Notes under the pieces: generated by a model
Told to the model about the DNA's origin: nothing
The model's input: the letters and a program-made list of their open reading frames with translations, nothing else
Databases searched by the model: none
Shown here: in pieces, positions 45,266-55,200 of the stretch
Position numbering within the stretch: the first letter of the stretch is position 1
Layout: each line of letters opens with the position of its first letter
Made by a program: the position numbers and the translations under genes
NCBI GenBank assembly: GCA_020064725.1
Contig: JAGTWJ010000017.1
Coordinates: 372,001-436,000 of the forward strand
From: Drechslerella dactyloides
Taxonomy: Eukaryota > Ascomycota > Orbiliomycetes > Orbiliales > Orbiliaceae
Length of the DNA stretch: 64,000 bases
Direction of reading: 5' to 3'

Positions 45266-46353
45266 ATGAGCTCCCAGATGCGCCTTCCACAGTGGCTAGG
45301 GTTAGTCGGCGGCTTTCTAATTGTCTTTGATCTGACGCTGGGAGCCCCCTTGCCCTCAGATAGCCCTCCTTCGAATCTCCAAACTCGCGTGCCAGCCCCA
45401 GTCTTTGGGTGCCCCGGCCCAGCACAAGATCGGGGACCGAAGGCTTGTCGACCTTTCAGCAACGCTACTGCTTCGACAGACGCACACACGCCGCAAACCC
45501 TGACGAGATCTGGCGCATCTACCTCACTGCAAGTCAAACGAGCCGGGGACCTTTCTCCAGCGTTCTTCTACGACCGACCCAATAGATTGCGTGGCACCAA
45601 AGCGCACCCGCCAGCTATCCGCAGGAGGTGCCTTCCTCCCCGCTATGTCTATAATATTATCCCCACCAACAACTTTCCGGGGATCAATGCTATTGACTTC
45701 CCAAGTTGGCGCGATTACGCAACCTTGGCGGAAGCCCATAAGGCGATTTTGGCACGCCAAGACTCATGCAGATGCAAATGCGACGATTTCGGGCGCTTGA
45801 TTACAGACCAAAGATACGGCGGCTGCAAACATCAGTGGCAAGTCGACCGGTGTGTCGTGATGTTTGGTGAGCTTGCTCTCGAAATCATCTTACTTAGATC
45901 AAGGCTAACGTGACGCTTTTCATCCGATATCCGCTGATAGGCTGCATATGCATCGCCGACCTTGGGCAACCAACAGCCACCGATCCAGGCCTAACCGCTG
46001 ACGACTATCAAAGGGCGATCGAAGCCATCCCAAGAACGGTTAAAGAATTGAACCCGCACTGGCAATGGAACATGGCTGGCCTGGATACCGAGCCCGGACA
46101 GACGCTGAAATGGGCCAGCATCAGATCCGCGGTGAACAACCCGAGCCTCAAGGAGCCGTATTACCTTGAAGGCCCGAGCAAGAACACGGATTCCGATTGG
46201 AATTGGTTGCTCAACTTGAATGCGGGATCAGGAGGGGCACTTGCAGGTCGGCTCGGGGGCTCGCTCTTCAGGCGAAATAACGGAGCTTCTGATCCCACGA
46301 AGACCAGGTTGACATATGTTCCAGTTGTCGGGCACAATATAACAGCCACTTGA
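45266..46353 (+). CDS. Secreted cysteine-containing protein, unknown
   Basis: Two exons, 45266-45866 and 45941-46353 (GTGAGC / CTGATAG), give 337 residues. A signal peptide is clear: a short N-region, then LPQWLGLVGGFLIVFDLTLG with likely cleavage before APLPS. A Pro-rich segment and a dibasic site (LQVKRAGDLSP, about residue 92) follow, as in secreted proteins processed by Kex2. A middle domain reads FFYDRPNRLRGTKAHPP and RYVYNIIPTNNFPGINAIDF. A Cys cluster spans the splice (CRCKCDDFG, YGGCKHQWQVDRC, FGCICIADLG). The middle part faintly recalls fungal heat-labile-enterotoxin-like ADP-ribosyltransferase proteins (an early RxxR block plus a YVYNI-like strand), but no catalytic glutamate pair can be assigned, so I treat it as an uncharacterised secreted, possibly effector-like, protein. 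Confidence 0.7.
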
Positions 46354-46950
46354 TAGGGGGGTTCTTTCACCTCTTCTAACGCTAGCATACGAGCCCAGCA
46401 CTGTCGAAATCTGGAGAACACCCGCATCGTGTGGGCCTATTTCTATATTTCTTATATGTACATGTATGTGCTTGCATGCATCTCTTCCTTGCCTTATGGT
46501 CCCACCATATTTATCTCAGTTCATTAAGACTTTCACGCCATCGTGCACGTGTGCAGCCACAGCTAGCCATAGTCCTACGCATCCTACCACCGCCCACCTT
46601 TCTGCAAGCCCAGCACGCATGCTTACTGATATGACTCCATCAGCCTCGATTTCCCAAGTCATCCACCACTACATTGAACCTCCTGTGATAAAATAATGTA
46701 CAGACAAGCAAGGGTTAAACAAGATTTGGACAAAATATTTTCACGCAACTTGTAAGCTTGCACGCTACAATATGTAAACCTAAAGTCCGATTGTATTTTT
46801 TCTTCTTCTGCAGCTCCATGTATTGCCCCATTTTTAGTAGATATAGTTTGACATGCAACACCCAGAGCTGAGGGTTGAGTGCTATTCTCGCGGCTATATA
46901 TATAGTTCTTGCTCCTTGTGACGCATCGATCAATGTCCAATCTGGCGCAA
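46354..46950. other. Intergenic, 3' flank of secreted protein gene
   Basis: Mostly AT-rich with no coding signal seen. Confidence 0.5.
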
Positions 46951-47112
46951 AATGGTCAGAAGCATGTTTTTGCATATTGCACATATATTTTGCGCTTTGG
47001 CAGCCGAACTAGCCTCGATGCCAGGCGATGCAGAGCCGAGCTGGCTAGCCGGTGCTGAAGCGAACACCCATAAAAACATCACCAAAATAGGCTGCATACC
47101 TTTGAAATTTTC
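46951..47112 (+). repeat. MITE-like repeat, left copy (diverged)
   Basis: This 160-base stretch matches the reverse complement of 47384-47508. Shared blocks include GGTCAGAAGCAT versus GGTCGGAAGCAT, GCTTTGGCAGCCGAACTAGCC (one base pair longer than the core) versus CTTTGGCGGCCGAGCCAGCC, and GCGAACACCC. Many differences are transitions (G to A, C to T), consistent with repeat-induced point mutation. Confidence 0.6.
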
Positions 47113-47383
47113 AGGTACCTAGAATAGCTATTATAGATATACCTATGAAACTTTCAGTGGTTTCTCATCTGTTTTTACACTGTAGTTGTGTGGGTAAGTG
47201 GTTGACGTCTAGCGTAGAAGATTTGTTCAGCACCGCGAGGCCTCAGCAGCCAACGGCTAGGCACTTTAATAGTGGTGGTGGTAGTATGCTGTTTAAACCC
47301 TACAACTGCACCATAACAACAAGTCAAAAACTGCTGAAAACTCCATAGATGTATCTGCTGTACTTATCTAGATTATATATAAG

Positions 47384-47508
47384 TTTTCGGAAGCATACAA
47401 CCTATTTTTATGCCGCTTTTGAGGGTGTTCGCTGAGTACTTGGCTCACTGAGCGCCGGCTGGCTCGGCCGCCAAAGTGCAAAAACATGTTTATGCTTCCG
47501 ACCACTTT
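47384..47508 (-). repeat. MITE-like repeat, right copy with 11-base terminal inverted repeats
   Basis: The copy is bounded by TCGGAAGCATA at about 47388-47398 and its exact reverse complement TATGCTTCCGA at about 47491-47501, giving a 114-base unit. It is an inverted copy of 46951-47112. No transposase frame lies between the two copies. Target-site duplication is not obvious. Confidence 0.6.
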
Positions 47509-48100
47509 CGCGCGTGATATTGATATTCACGCACGAAGTCAGACTGCTCGATTGATCAAGATACATATATAAGATCCGTGCGAAAGTTTAAAAATATATA
47601 CATTCATGCGAGTACGCTGTCTAGGAGCCTAACCTCCAGTCCGTGGGATAAATATACTCAATGTTTGTGGATTCCCTTCAAACTCTAGGGGCAGTGTCTG
47701 TTGGGCGTTGGTTATACTTGGTTATTTTGGTGGCTCAGAGTGGGCAAGCTATACCTGTGGTATTGTTTGCGAAGGACTCCTCGCGTTAGCATGCACTCTC
47801 TCTAACTGGCACTCCTAACCAATGCCGGGGCCATCAAAATACTGCTGTTGGATATGTATATTTAAATTGGCTTGGTGTAGTTTTAAGTATCCGTAGCCAC
47901 GTACCCGCTTGGTGGCGCGGCACCCGTCATGCTGGCGTTGAGGCTAGCGGGAAAGAGTCGCACAGCTTAAGCTCCACGTTGGTTCGTTGGAAGTTGATGA
48001 GGGTTAACCGGCCAAATCGAGTTTGTACAGTATACACAACGGTTCAACATATCTACAAGCAATTGAAGTATGTATGTACAAAAGCTAGCTCGTGAGTCCA
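47509..48100. other. Intergenic
   Basis: AT-rich, no coding signal seen. Confidence 0.5.
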
Positions 48101-49966
48101 CTACCACGAACCGGACTCCCCCCGCCTCTCTTTCTCCAGCTGCGCATCAAACTCCCTCTGCGCCTGCTCCTTCGTTTGCTGCTTCGCTTCTTGAGCTCCC
48201 GCGCCGGGTCCTGAGCCAGTGTAGGCGTCCTCGCCAGCTCTCGATTCACCGGGAAACTTCTTCTCACCACCATAGCCCTCCGACGCTTGCTGCCGTATCC
48301 TCTCCCACGTCGACACACTGCCGCCTTCGGCCTCGGGCGGCGTGGAATCCTGCGATCGCGGCGCCCACTGATCCTCCTCCATAGCCGGTAGCGGTGATGG
48401 CTGCTGCCCACGCCGAGCGCGTGCCCAAGCGCTCTCGGTTGGTGGCGCGGGACTATCAGGTTTCCCAACAGCCTCCGGCTGCGGTCCGAGGTCGCCCCAA
48501 TCGATCGTCTCGGTTTGCACCCCACCGAGACTCTGCGAGTCGAGCTGGTATTGGTCGTCGCTGTCGCTATCTGCTGGATGCTGTGCTGGAGTTGGCAGCG
48601 GTCGAGGAGGCATCGGTGTGCGACTTGGGGGTAGCTTGCGTCCGCTTTTAGCCATCTCTTCCTGCAGCCGTCGCTTCGCGTATGCCTGTCGATCGTAGTT
48701 GAACTCCTGCAGCCGCTCGTCCTTCTCCTCTAGGTTTCTGGACCGGAGCGTCATGTACATGACGCCCATGGTTGTGAACATGTATTTGCCCAGGAACGCC
48801 CATGTGCCGAGCCGGAGGGCGTCCCTCATCCCAGTGAAGGGGTTGACTGTAAGTGTGATGACGCGAACTTTGGGGTTCTGGGGATGGGGTTCACCCGGCC
48901 TTGAGGGCTCTGCTGCGGACCCAGGTGGGGGAGGCGGCGGCGGTGGAGCGGGGCGTGCATCCGGGTGATGTGGAGGAGGTTGTGCCTCCGGCGGTGGGGG
49001 AGCGTGTACTTCCGGGCGAGGAGGCATCGCAGCAGCAGGAGGAGCGCGCACATCCGTGTGAGCCTGTCCGCTCAACCGAGCCGCCTTGATCTGCTCAAAG
49101 GCATTGTAGATTGTCGGATTATATTTTTCCAGTAATTTCAATCTCTCCTCGCGCGGGAGCTCCGCGTACGGTATCCTGGGCTTCAGCTCCTGCGGCGCGT
49201 TTCCCTCCTGCTGAGGACCCCGCGAGCCGTGACGCGCCGCAATGTGCTCATTGATCAGGTCGCAATTCTTCCTGTCAACGTAGTTCAACAGCTTGTACCT
49301 CCACAGGAACATCCGGTACCCGAATCCCGTCCGCTTGTGCTCCGGGAGGTTGTCAACCATGGCTTCGGTTATCGCGAGCAGCTTCGTCAGCTCCTCACCG
49401 GCTTCCCCCGTCTTGGCCATCTTGCTGAATGATTCCTTGAAGGTCTTCGAGATCTCCTCACCCAGAGTAGCTGACGGAGCCCCATACCTAGCGAGGCTCG
49501 ACACAGCGTCCTGTGTGACGGCGGAACCAGGCGAAGGGGCCGAGTTTGCATTAGACCCACCACCACCGAGCACGTTCCTCCAGAAGCTCTCGAGCGGCCA
49601 GCGACCGGAAAGATAGCCCCAGTACGTTGACGCGATTATCCCACCCAGTCCGATCCACTCCGTGCCGGTCAAGATGTTGCGCGTGTAACGGCTCAGGACA
49701 GCAGCCTCGACCGGCGTCATCGGCCTCCCAGCGTTTTCGGCGCGACTACGCATGGCCTGCGTGAAGAAGAACTCACGTCCAGCGACACCAGACAGGCCAG
49801 TGAAGAACGCAATCGGCGCCGGCAGCTGGGTCATAAGAGCCGGTGTCGTGATGGAACCCGGCGTGATGTCCGCGAGACGCGGATGCTCCGGCGCGAAGGT
49901 ATAGCGGGGCGAGGTGGGGTCTTGTTCGGGTGGGACCCCGAAGGCCCTCGCCCTCCTGTCGTCCAT
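48101..49966 (-). CDS. Proline-rich membrane protein, function unknown
   Basis: A single frame of 621 residues from the first ATG at 49966 (MDDRRARAFGVPPEQDPTSP). Hydrophobic segments lie at about 110-135 (TGTEWIGLGGIIASTYWGYL) and 385-410 (GTWAFLGKYMFTTMGVMYMT), with an amphipathic region before the first. Between them are a helical part (GFGYRMFLWRYKLLNYVDRK) and a Pro-rich run (APPPPPPPPPG). The C-terminal third is disordered, rich in Ser, Asp, Gln and Glu, ending EKERRGESGSW. The same frame is open for a further 52 codons upstream without an ATG; that part is Arg/Ser-rich and resembles a mitochondrial presequence. I do not recognise the family. Confidence 0.65.
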   Translation of the reverse strand: MDDRRARAFGVPPEQDPTSPRYTFAPEHPRLADITPGSITTPALMTQLPAPIAFFTGLSGVAGREFFFTQAMRSRAENAGRPMTPVEAAVLSRYTRNILTGTEWIGLGGIIASTYWGYLSGRWPLESFWRNVLGGGGSNANSAPSPGSAVTQDAVSSLARYGAPSATLGEEISKTFKESFSKMAKTGEAGEELTKLLAITEAMVDNLPEHKRTGFGYRMFLWRYKLLNYVDRKNCDLINEHIAARHGSRGPQQEGNAPQELKPRIPYAELPREERLKLLEKYNPTIYNAFEQIKAARLSGQAHTDVRAPPAAAMPPRPEVHAPPPPEAQPPPHHPDARPAPPPPPPPPGSAAEPSRPGEPHPQNPKVRVITLTVNPFTGMRDALRLGTWAFLGKYMFTTMGVMYMTLRSRNLEEKDERLQEFNYDRQAYAKRRLQEEMAKSGRKLPPSRTPMPPRPLPTPAQHPADSDSDDQYQLDSQSLGGVQTETIDWGDLGPQPEAVGKPDSPAPPTESAWARARRGQQPSPLPAMEEDQWAPRSQDSTPPEAEGGSVSTWERIRQQASEGYGGEKKFPGESRAGEDAYTGSGPGAGAQEAKQQTKEQAQREFDAQLEKERRGESGSW

Positions 49967-50642
49967 TGCGTCGGGTGACGTGAGCAGAGGCCGGTGTGAT
50001 GCTCGAGACTCAGGGACGAGGGTCAATTGGCGATAGTCTCGTAGATGGCTACGGAGGCATCGTGATGGCGTGACGTTGCGGAAAGAAGAAGCCCTGTGGG
50101 ATGACGTCGGCTGCTGCAACACCTAGTTATCCTCACGCAGGACGGCGCGGCGCCACGTTTTCGCACGCGCGCACGTCAGCTTATCGACAAGCTAATCCGC
50201 TTAGCGAGTGTGAGCTACTACTCCACATTTCAATCCGATCCAATGGCTGACATCCTGAAGCTTGGATAGGAACGGTTCGAAGGAGTATAGCGCATCAATG
50301 TTCGATCAGAGCACAGCGTTGACTTCTGATCAGGAGTCACATCGTGGTTTGGCGCTGCGAGACCAATGGATGCGCACAATAGTCGAAATAGCGTGCGCAC
50401 ATGCGATCAGGAACCTATCGTTCACATAACCACGAACATTCTATGTACAGAGGTCGTAGACATACAATCACCTCCAAAACTTCCATCATACCGCCGACAT
50501 ATTGACAATAATTAAAGGAGCCTGCACACAGCCGCCCGCTAAAGGTCTCGAAGAAATGAAGGAGCCGATGGGCCCCACGGCCAAGATACCGCCATGCGAG
50601 AAATACCGATCCGCAACCGAAAGTTCAATGCGAATGCCACAC
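49967..50642. other. Promoter of the proline-rich gene and 3' flank of ppg1
   Basis: 49967-50122 is the open upstream extension of the previous gene frame. From 50123 to 50642 no coding signal is seen. Confidence 0.5.
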
Positions 50643-52215
50643 TTAAAGAAAGTATTCCACCGGCACCTTCTCCACCGGCTGCTGATCCACCCTGTTCTCC
50701 GCATTCTCAGGAGCCTGGTCGAAAACGTTGAAGAACCTCGCTCCGAGGTCATCCACCTCGAGCACACTTGCTAAATTCCCGCATCGATAACAGTAATTAG
50801 GCGCCGACCAAACGGTGCTCAGTCTGTCTTCGTACAGCACCTGAAACCCTTCCTGGCAGAGCTGATGCGCTCGCAGGATGTGCGAGAAGTCATTTATCTC
50901 GAGGAACTTCTTCACCACCTGAGCTCCGAAGGTGTATCCTGCCCCTCTGGGAGATAGAGCGAATTCGTCGCGGTCAGCATCAGGGTCCGACCAGACCAGA
51001 TCGGCCATGGGGCCTTCATGGGGTATCTCTATTCAAAAGCAAAACACGAAAACGTGGAGTGAGCTCGCCGCAATTTGCATTTTAAGGCCGTCAGATGACC
51101 GAGCCTAACCAGGAGGCTGGGAGAGGAATATCCTACCTCTAAATCTATCGATAATCTTGATCTGATCAATCGAGTGTATCGAGGGTGAAAGGCCTGGAAT
51201 AGAAGGTTCTGCTGGTTAGCTAGCTGCTTTCCCCTCACTTCCAGGTTTTTCATTCTCGAGCTGGCAGCAAGCTAGGCAAGGCCCTCGCTGCCCACCCGGG
51301 GTTCGCAGGCCGAAAAGAACTCACCTCCATGCACGCAAAAAATATCGTTGTTGATAACCACGCTCAAGGTCAAAAAGTCGAACATGTCCGTGAAATGATG
51401 CCATACGTTGGCGCTTCCGTACTTTCTCGCGCATTCCGTGTAGAACCCGTACGATTGAGTGACCCCCCGCGACTCATGGTTTCCCCGGATGAGATGGACC
51501 CTGTTCGGATATCGTAGCTTTAGACATACCAGTAAGGATATTGTCTCGACGCTGAAAAGTCCCCTATCGACGTAATCACCTAGAAAACTTTTAGAATATT
51601 TCGCAAACCACAGAAAGACGAGCCCTGTCCCCCCCCCAACGGCGCCCACGCAGCTGTAGCTTCGGATTAAACACCTGAAACGGGACCAGTCTAGAGGTTC
51701 CAACTTGAAGCCCGAGGGATATCGAGTCGCAGCTTCGTGGTTCCCCTCCATAGGGCCTTCCTCTCGGTTACTGTTTATCCGAGCGAGGGAGTCGCGCCGG
51801 GAGGGGGGGATTTTCGTTAAACATGAGCAGCGGAAGAAAAGTACCTACCTAAAAAGAGGTAGTTGGTATCCGGACAAAACCCGCCTATTCGAAATATCTC
51901 AAGAAGGTCGTAGAACTGGCCATGAATGTCACCGACAACCGTTACAGGAGAGAGAATGTGGACCACGTTGCTCTCTCTCATCAATAACTCCTTCGTCTTG
52001 GCGCATATTGCTTCTATCACCGGTTCAGCGAGTAGCTCTCGCTTGTATAATCGTTCGATGCAGGCGTCGAGGTCCACTAGGTGATCGGTTCGAAACGAAG
52101 CGGTTATGAGGCGTTAGTACTCGCTCTCGTGACGGCCAAGAATCGCCACGTTGAAGAGCCGAAGCCGTCGTAGGCTCGAGTTCGAAGGGGCCCTCTCACC
52201 TGGGAGGCCAGGCAT
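50643..52215 (-). CDS. ppg1: Serine/threonine protein phosphatase Ppg1 (PP2A-like catalytic subunit)
   Basis: Five exons, 52215-52200, 52076-51849, 51579-51325, 51193-51137 and 51028-50643, give 313 residues. All metal-site motifs of the PPP family are present: GDIHGQ, GDYVDRG, RGNHES, and SAPNYCYRCGN near the end. Ppg1 rather than PP2A, PP4 or Sit4 is indicated by the N-terminus VDLDACIERLYKRELLAEP, by SNVVHILSPVTVVGDIHG and by DQIKIIDRFREIPHEGPMAD. The C-terminus is VEYFL, like the YFL methylation-type tail of PP2A-like enzymes. In yeast Ppg1 acts with a Far/STRIPAK-like complex. The first coding exon is only 16 bases (ATG CCT GGC CTC CCA G) and supplies the start codon; the second exon alone would begin with GTG, at the position where relatives have Met. 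Confidence 0.93.
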
Positions 52216-55200
52216 TTCAACTTTCGTGATGAAGCCGCTCTAACGGCGGGCTACCACGGCGTGCGATTCGTCCAATGTCCTCCTGTCAGTATGATGCGTG
52301 TACCGAGGGCCAGGATGTCGAGCTGGTTGTCCTTCTGATGCGGCAAACAGTCAACAGCTCGTAGAGGCGCCTCTGCCTTCTCGCGGATGTCCGAGATAAT
52401 CCGCAGGATGCCCGCTCGAATAATTGCGACAGCTTTGTGGAGCGACTTTGGCGGAAGGTCTGAGTGGGCGCTAGACACCGTGGAGGGGCCGGAGAAGAGG
52501 CAAGGCAGGGGTAAGGGTCGTGCGAGCCCAGATAGTATAAACCAACTTCCTGAATCCGACAAGCCCACACGATGCTGCTGCGCGAGGATAAGGTGGCGGG
52601 ATAATGGCGACGGATGATGAGCTTTCGTAAGCCGTGGAGTGAGGACGTCAAGAGAAGGGTGATGGATGATATCAAGTCCGGTGGTGAAGTCGTAGCTAGT
52701 AGCAAGAAGCTTTGGTGGTAATAAAACAACACGCGACATCCAACATTTTATTTGCCCACCGTCGGCTCGCCGCCGTTGCCACCAGCCGCACCTACCTGGG
52801 CAGCATCAGGTTCGCTGAGGAACGTTGAGAGAGCAAAATATCCTGAAGACCGGATCTCGAACCGCCATAAAAGTGGTGGTCTCTTTCTTTAATAGGCAAA
52901 TTCGAATTTCAGCGGTAGGAGTGGCCATATTTTTCTCAATTTCCCTAATGTATGTTTAAATTTCGGAATCACGTTCGCGGTTCGGGCTAACGGTAACGCA
53001 TCTACCCTCAAGGTTACGAACAGACAAATTGTCAGATAAGGCCCGTGGAATATATCGAAGACCAGGCACTCCGATTTGAGGTTCTATCGGGACTCCGTGA
53101 GCATGTCAACTTGCAGGAATACAGGGATCCAACTTGGTCGGAACTGCGAGTCAGTCGGCCACTTCGAGATCGCGAGGGATATATATCATGTCGACAGCGA
53201 TTGGCTAACTTCTAGCAGCAAACTTTATTATCTTCAGGACCGTCCGGGCACCCTAGTGCCTTCACCAAGACGCTCTGTTCGCCACAGGACGTTCTAGTCC
53301 CATCCTCATTATCGTGATCCCAACACTGGGATCGCCTGCACGCCGTCGCCGAAGGAGCTCCAGCTGTTCCCATCTCTTAGCTCATCCGGAACTTAAGAGC
53401 GCCAGTCGTACGGCCAACTGACTCTTTGTCACAACTCCATGCGCTCAGCAGTATGGTCACATGTCTCTATCCCTGGGCCAAAGGTGGTCTCGGTAGTGCA
53501 CGACCGTCGCATTGTAATTACATTGACGATTTTTGCCTCTTCGACCTAACTGCCAGTTCAACATCGACGGCTACAAGGGTCGGCTGTCAGCAAACGAACT
53601 TGCATGCATACATTCGCAAGTTGCAGCATTCCATGCGCATCTGCGGAGGCACCGCAGTTCAAAAGATGCTGGATGAGACAGCACGTAGCATCTGATCGGA
53701 AGCCTGCAGACGCCCATCCGCTTGGCGGCCTGTTATGTATCCTGGGGTATACATTGGCTGCTCCGTCTGAACGAGAAACAATCTGTACGTCCAGACAGTA
53801 GGTGCCAGGGAGGGGTAGGTGGCCCGACGGAAAGCGAAGACACTGCTGGCTTCTCGGATGTCAGCCGGTGAAACAACAGTCAGACGGCATGGTTATTTTA
53901 TGATATCGATCGACGGTTTTACCGAAATACGAACTTTGCTTTGTGGGGACTGTAGCTCTCGTAGTTTTGTACATGTACAATCACCTCTACAAGGCTGGCT
54001 CTCGATGGTTAATACCCTTCAATAGCAACTACACTCAAAACGTCGACTATCTCTCAGGCTGACTCTCAGGTTGCAATGGAGACATCGGGTGATATGTAGC
54101 CTGGCTGCCCTCGTCTAGAATACAATACGATCGATCAAGGATACCCAACAGAACTCAGTATCTTCGCTACTAGCCTCTACGTCATATATCTGTTTCCGGT
54201 CCCGCTGGATGCAATTTCTGTGCCGCGACCCTTCTTTACAGGATGGGCCAATGAACGTTTGATTACACATCGTAGGTAAGCCTCTCGGATGTTCGGATAT
54301 TCTAACTTTTGAAGCTCGATGCGGCCGATATATATAATCGTCGAATAGATTCTGATTGCGCCCCCGCACTCGCGCGGTGTGCAACGGTACGTACCGCGGC
54401 GTGCGCGTGGCAGCCTGAAAAGGCGTACAATGCAGCCCTTCGGAAAAGGAAAGAACAAAGACTAGGCTGGTTAGCCAGTCGAGAACCCCCATCGTTCTGT
54501 GTGAAAATATCCCGCGGGATCCCGTGATTGCACTTTGAGTCCTCTTGCGGCCCTTATGGATCCATGGACTAGCTCCGCTTACGCGTGTGTGAGATATATC
54601 TATCAAGGACAATAACATTATATTCTGGATCTACCAAGAAACCTGTGGCACATGTCAAGGTACTTCGGACGACGCAAGGCCAAGGGATACTAGCAGATCA
54701 ACATGATCCTTCATCGTGAATCACATCTGTTCAATTCTTAATGTCAATTTCTCGGTATCCAGCCAATGGGTAATCCTTGGGGATACTGGTCCGGGCGAAA
54801 GGGTTATATCGATATGATCACCTTGCTGCATTACAATAATATACCTCACCGGCTGGCGTACACGAGGATTCCAAGCCGATGACCAAGACGCATATCTCGA
54901 GGAGATACGCTGCGCTTGAGTTCTCGTACTTGTTCCAGGCCTTTCAGAACATGACAGCCACGGCACTCGTAAACCAAACTTGCAAAGCTACAGTAGCATC
55001 GTGACTGAATCACTGATCAGATATCTCGCCATTTTCAATTTGAATCTCTTCAAGAGCTCATGCATCCATGTAGACAGATACGTGTGTATCTTGATTATGT
55101 GCCGCCAACCAGTTCTGCTCCTTGGACTGCAAGAGCTTATGCTGATCCAGCCCATGGCTCGAGAAAGCGAAAAGCTAGAAAATACCTCGATGGACAACTT

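Noticed and set aside
47145..47348. 67-codon frame between the two MITE-like copies as a transposase remnant
   Set aside because: Too short, no DDE or helix-turn-helix pattern; probably chance.
48101..50122. Reading the proline-rich gene from position 50122
   Set aside because: The first codon there is GTG, not ATG. The first ATG of the frame is at 49966, so the CDS was set there and the upstream part reported only as a finding.
52140..52200. tRNA-like GAGTTCGAAGG box near 52170
   Set aside because: No matching A box or cloverleaf could be folded around it, and it lies in the first ppg1 intron.
52251..52739. 162-codon ATG frame upstream of ppg1 as a separate gene
   Set aside because: Composition is Leu/Ser/His/Arg-rich without any domain, it overlaps the probable ppg1 leader, and a second frame of similar length overlaps it.
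54115..54618. 167-codon minus-strand frame
   Set aside because: The Cys-containing piece MCNQTFIGPSCKEG is suggestive, but the upstream part is low in coding character and no splice model makes a convincing protein.
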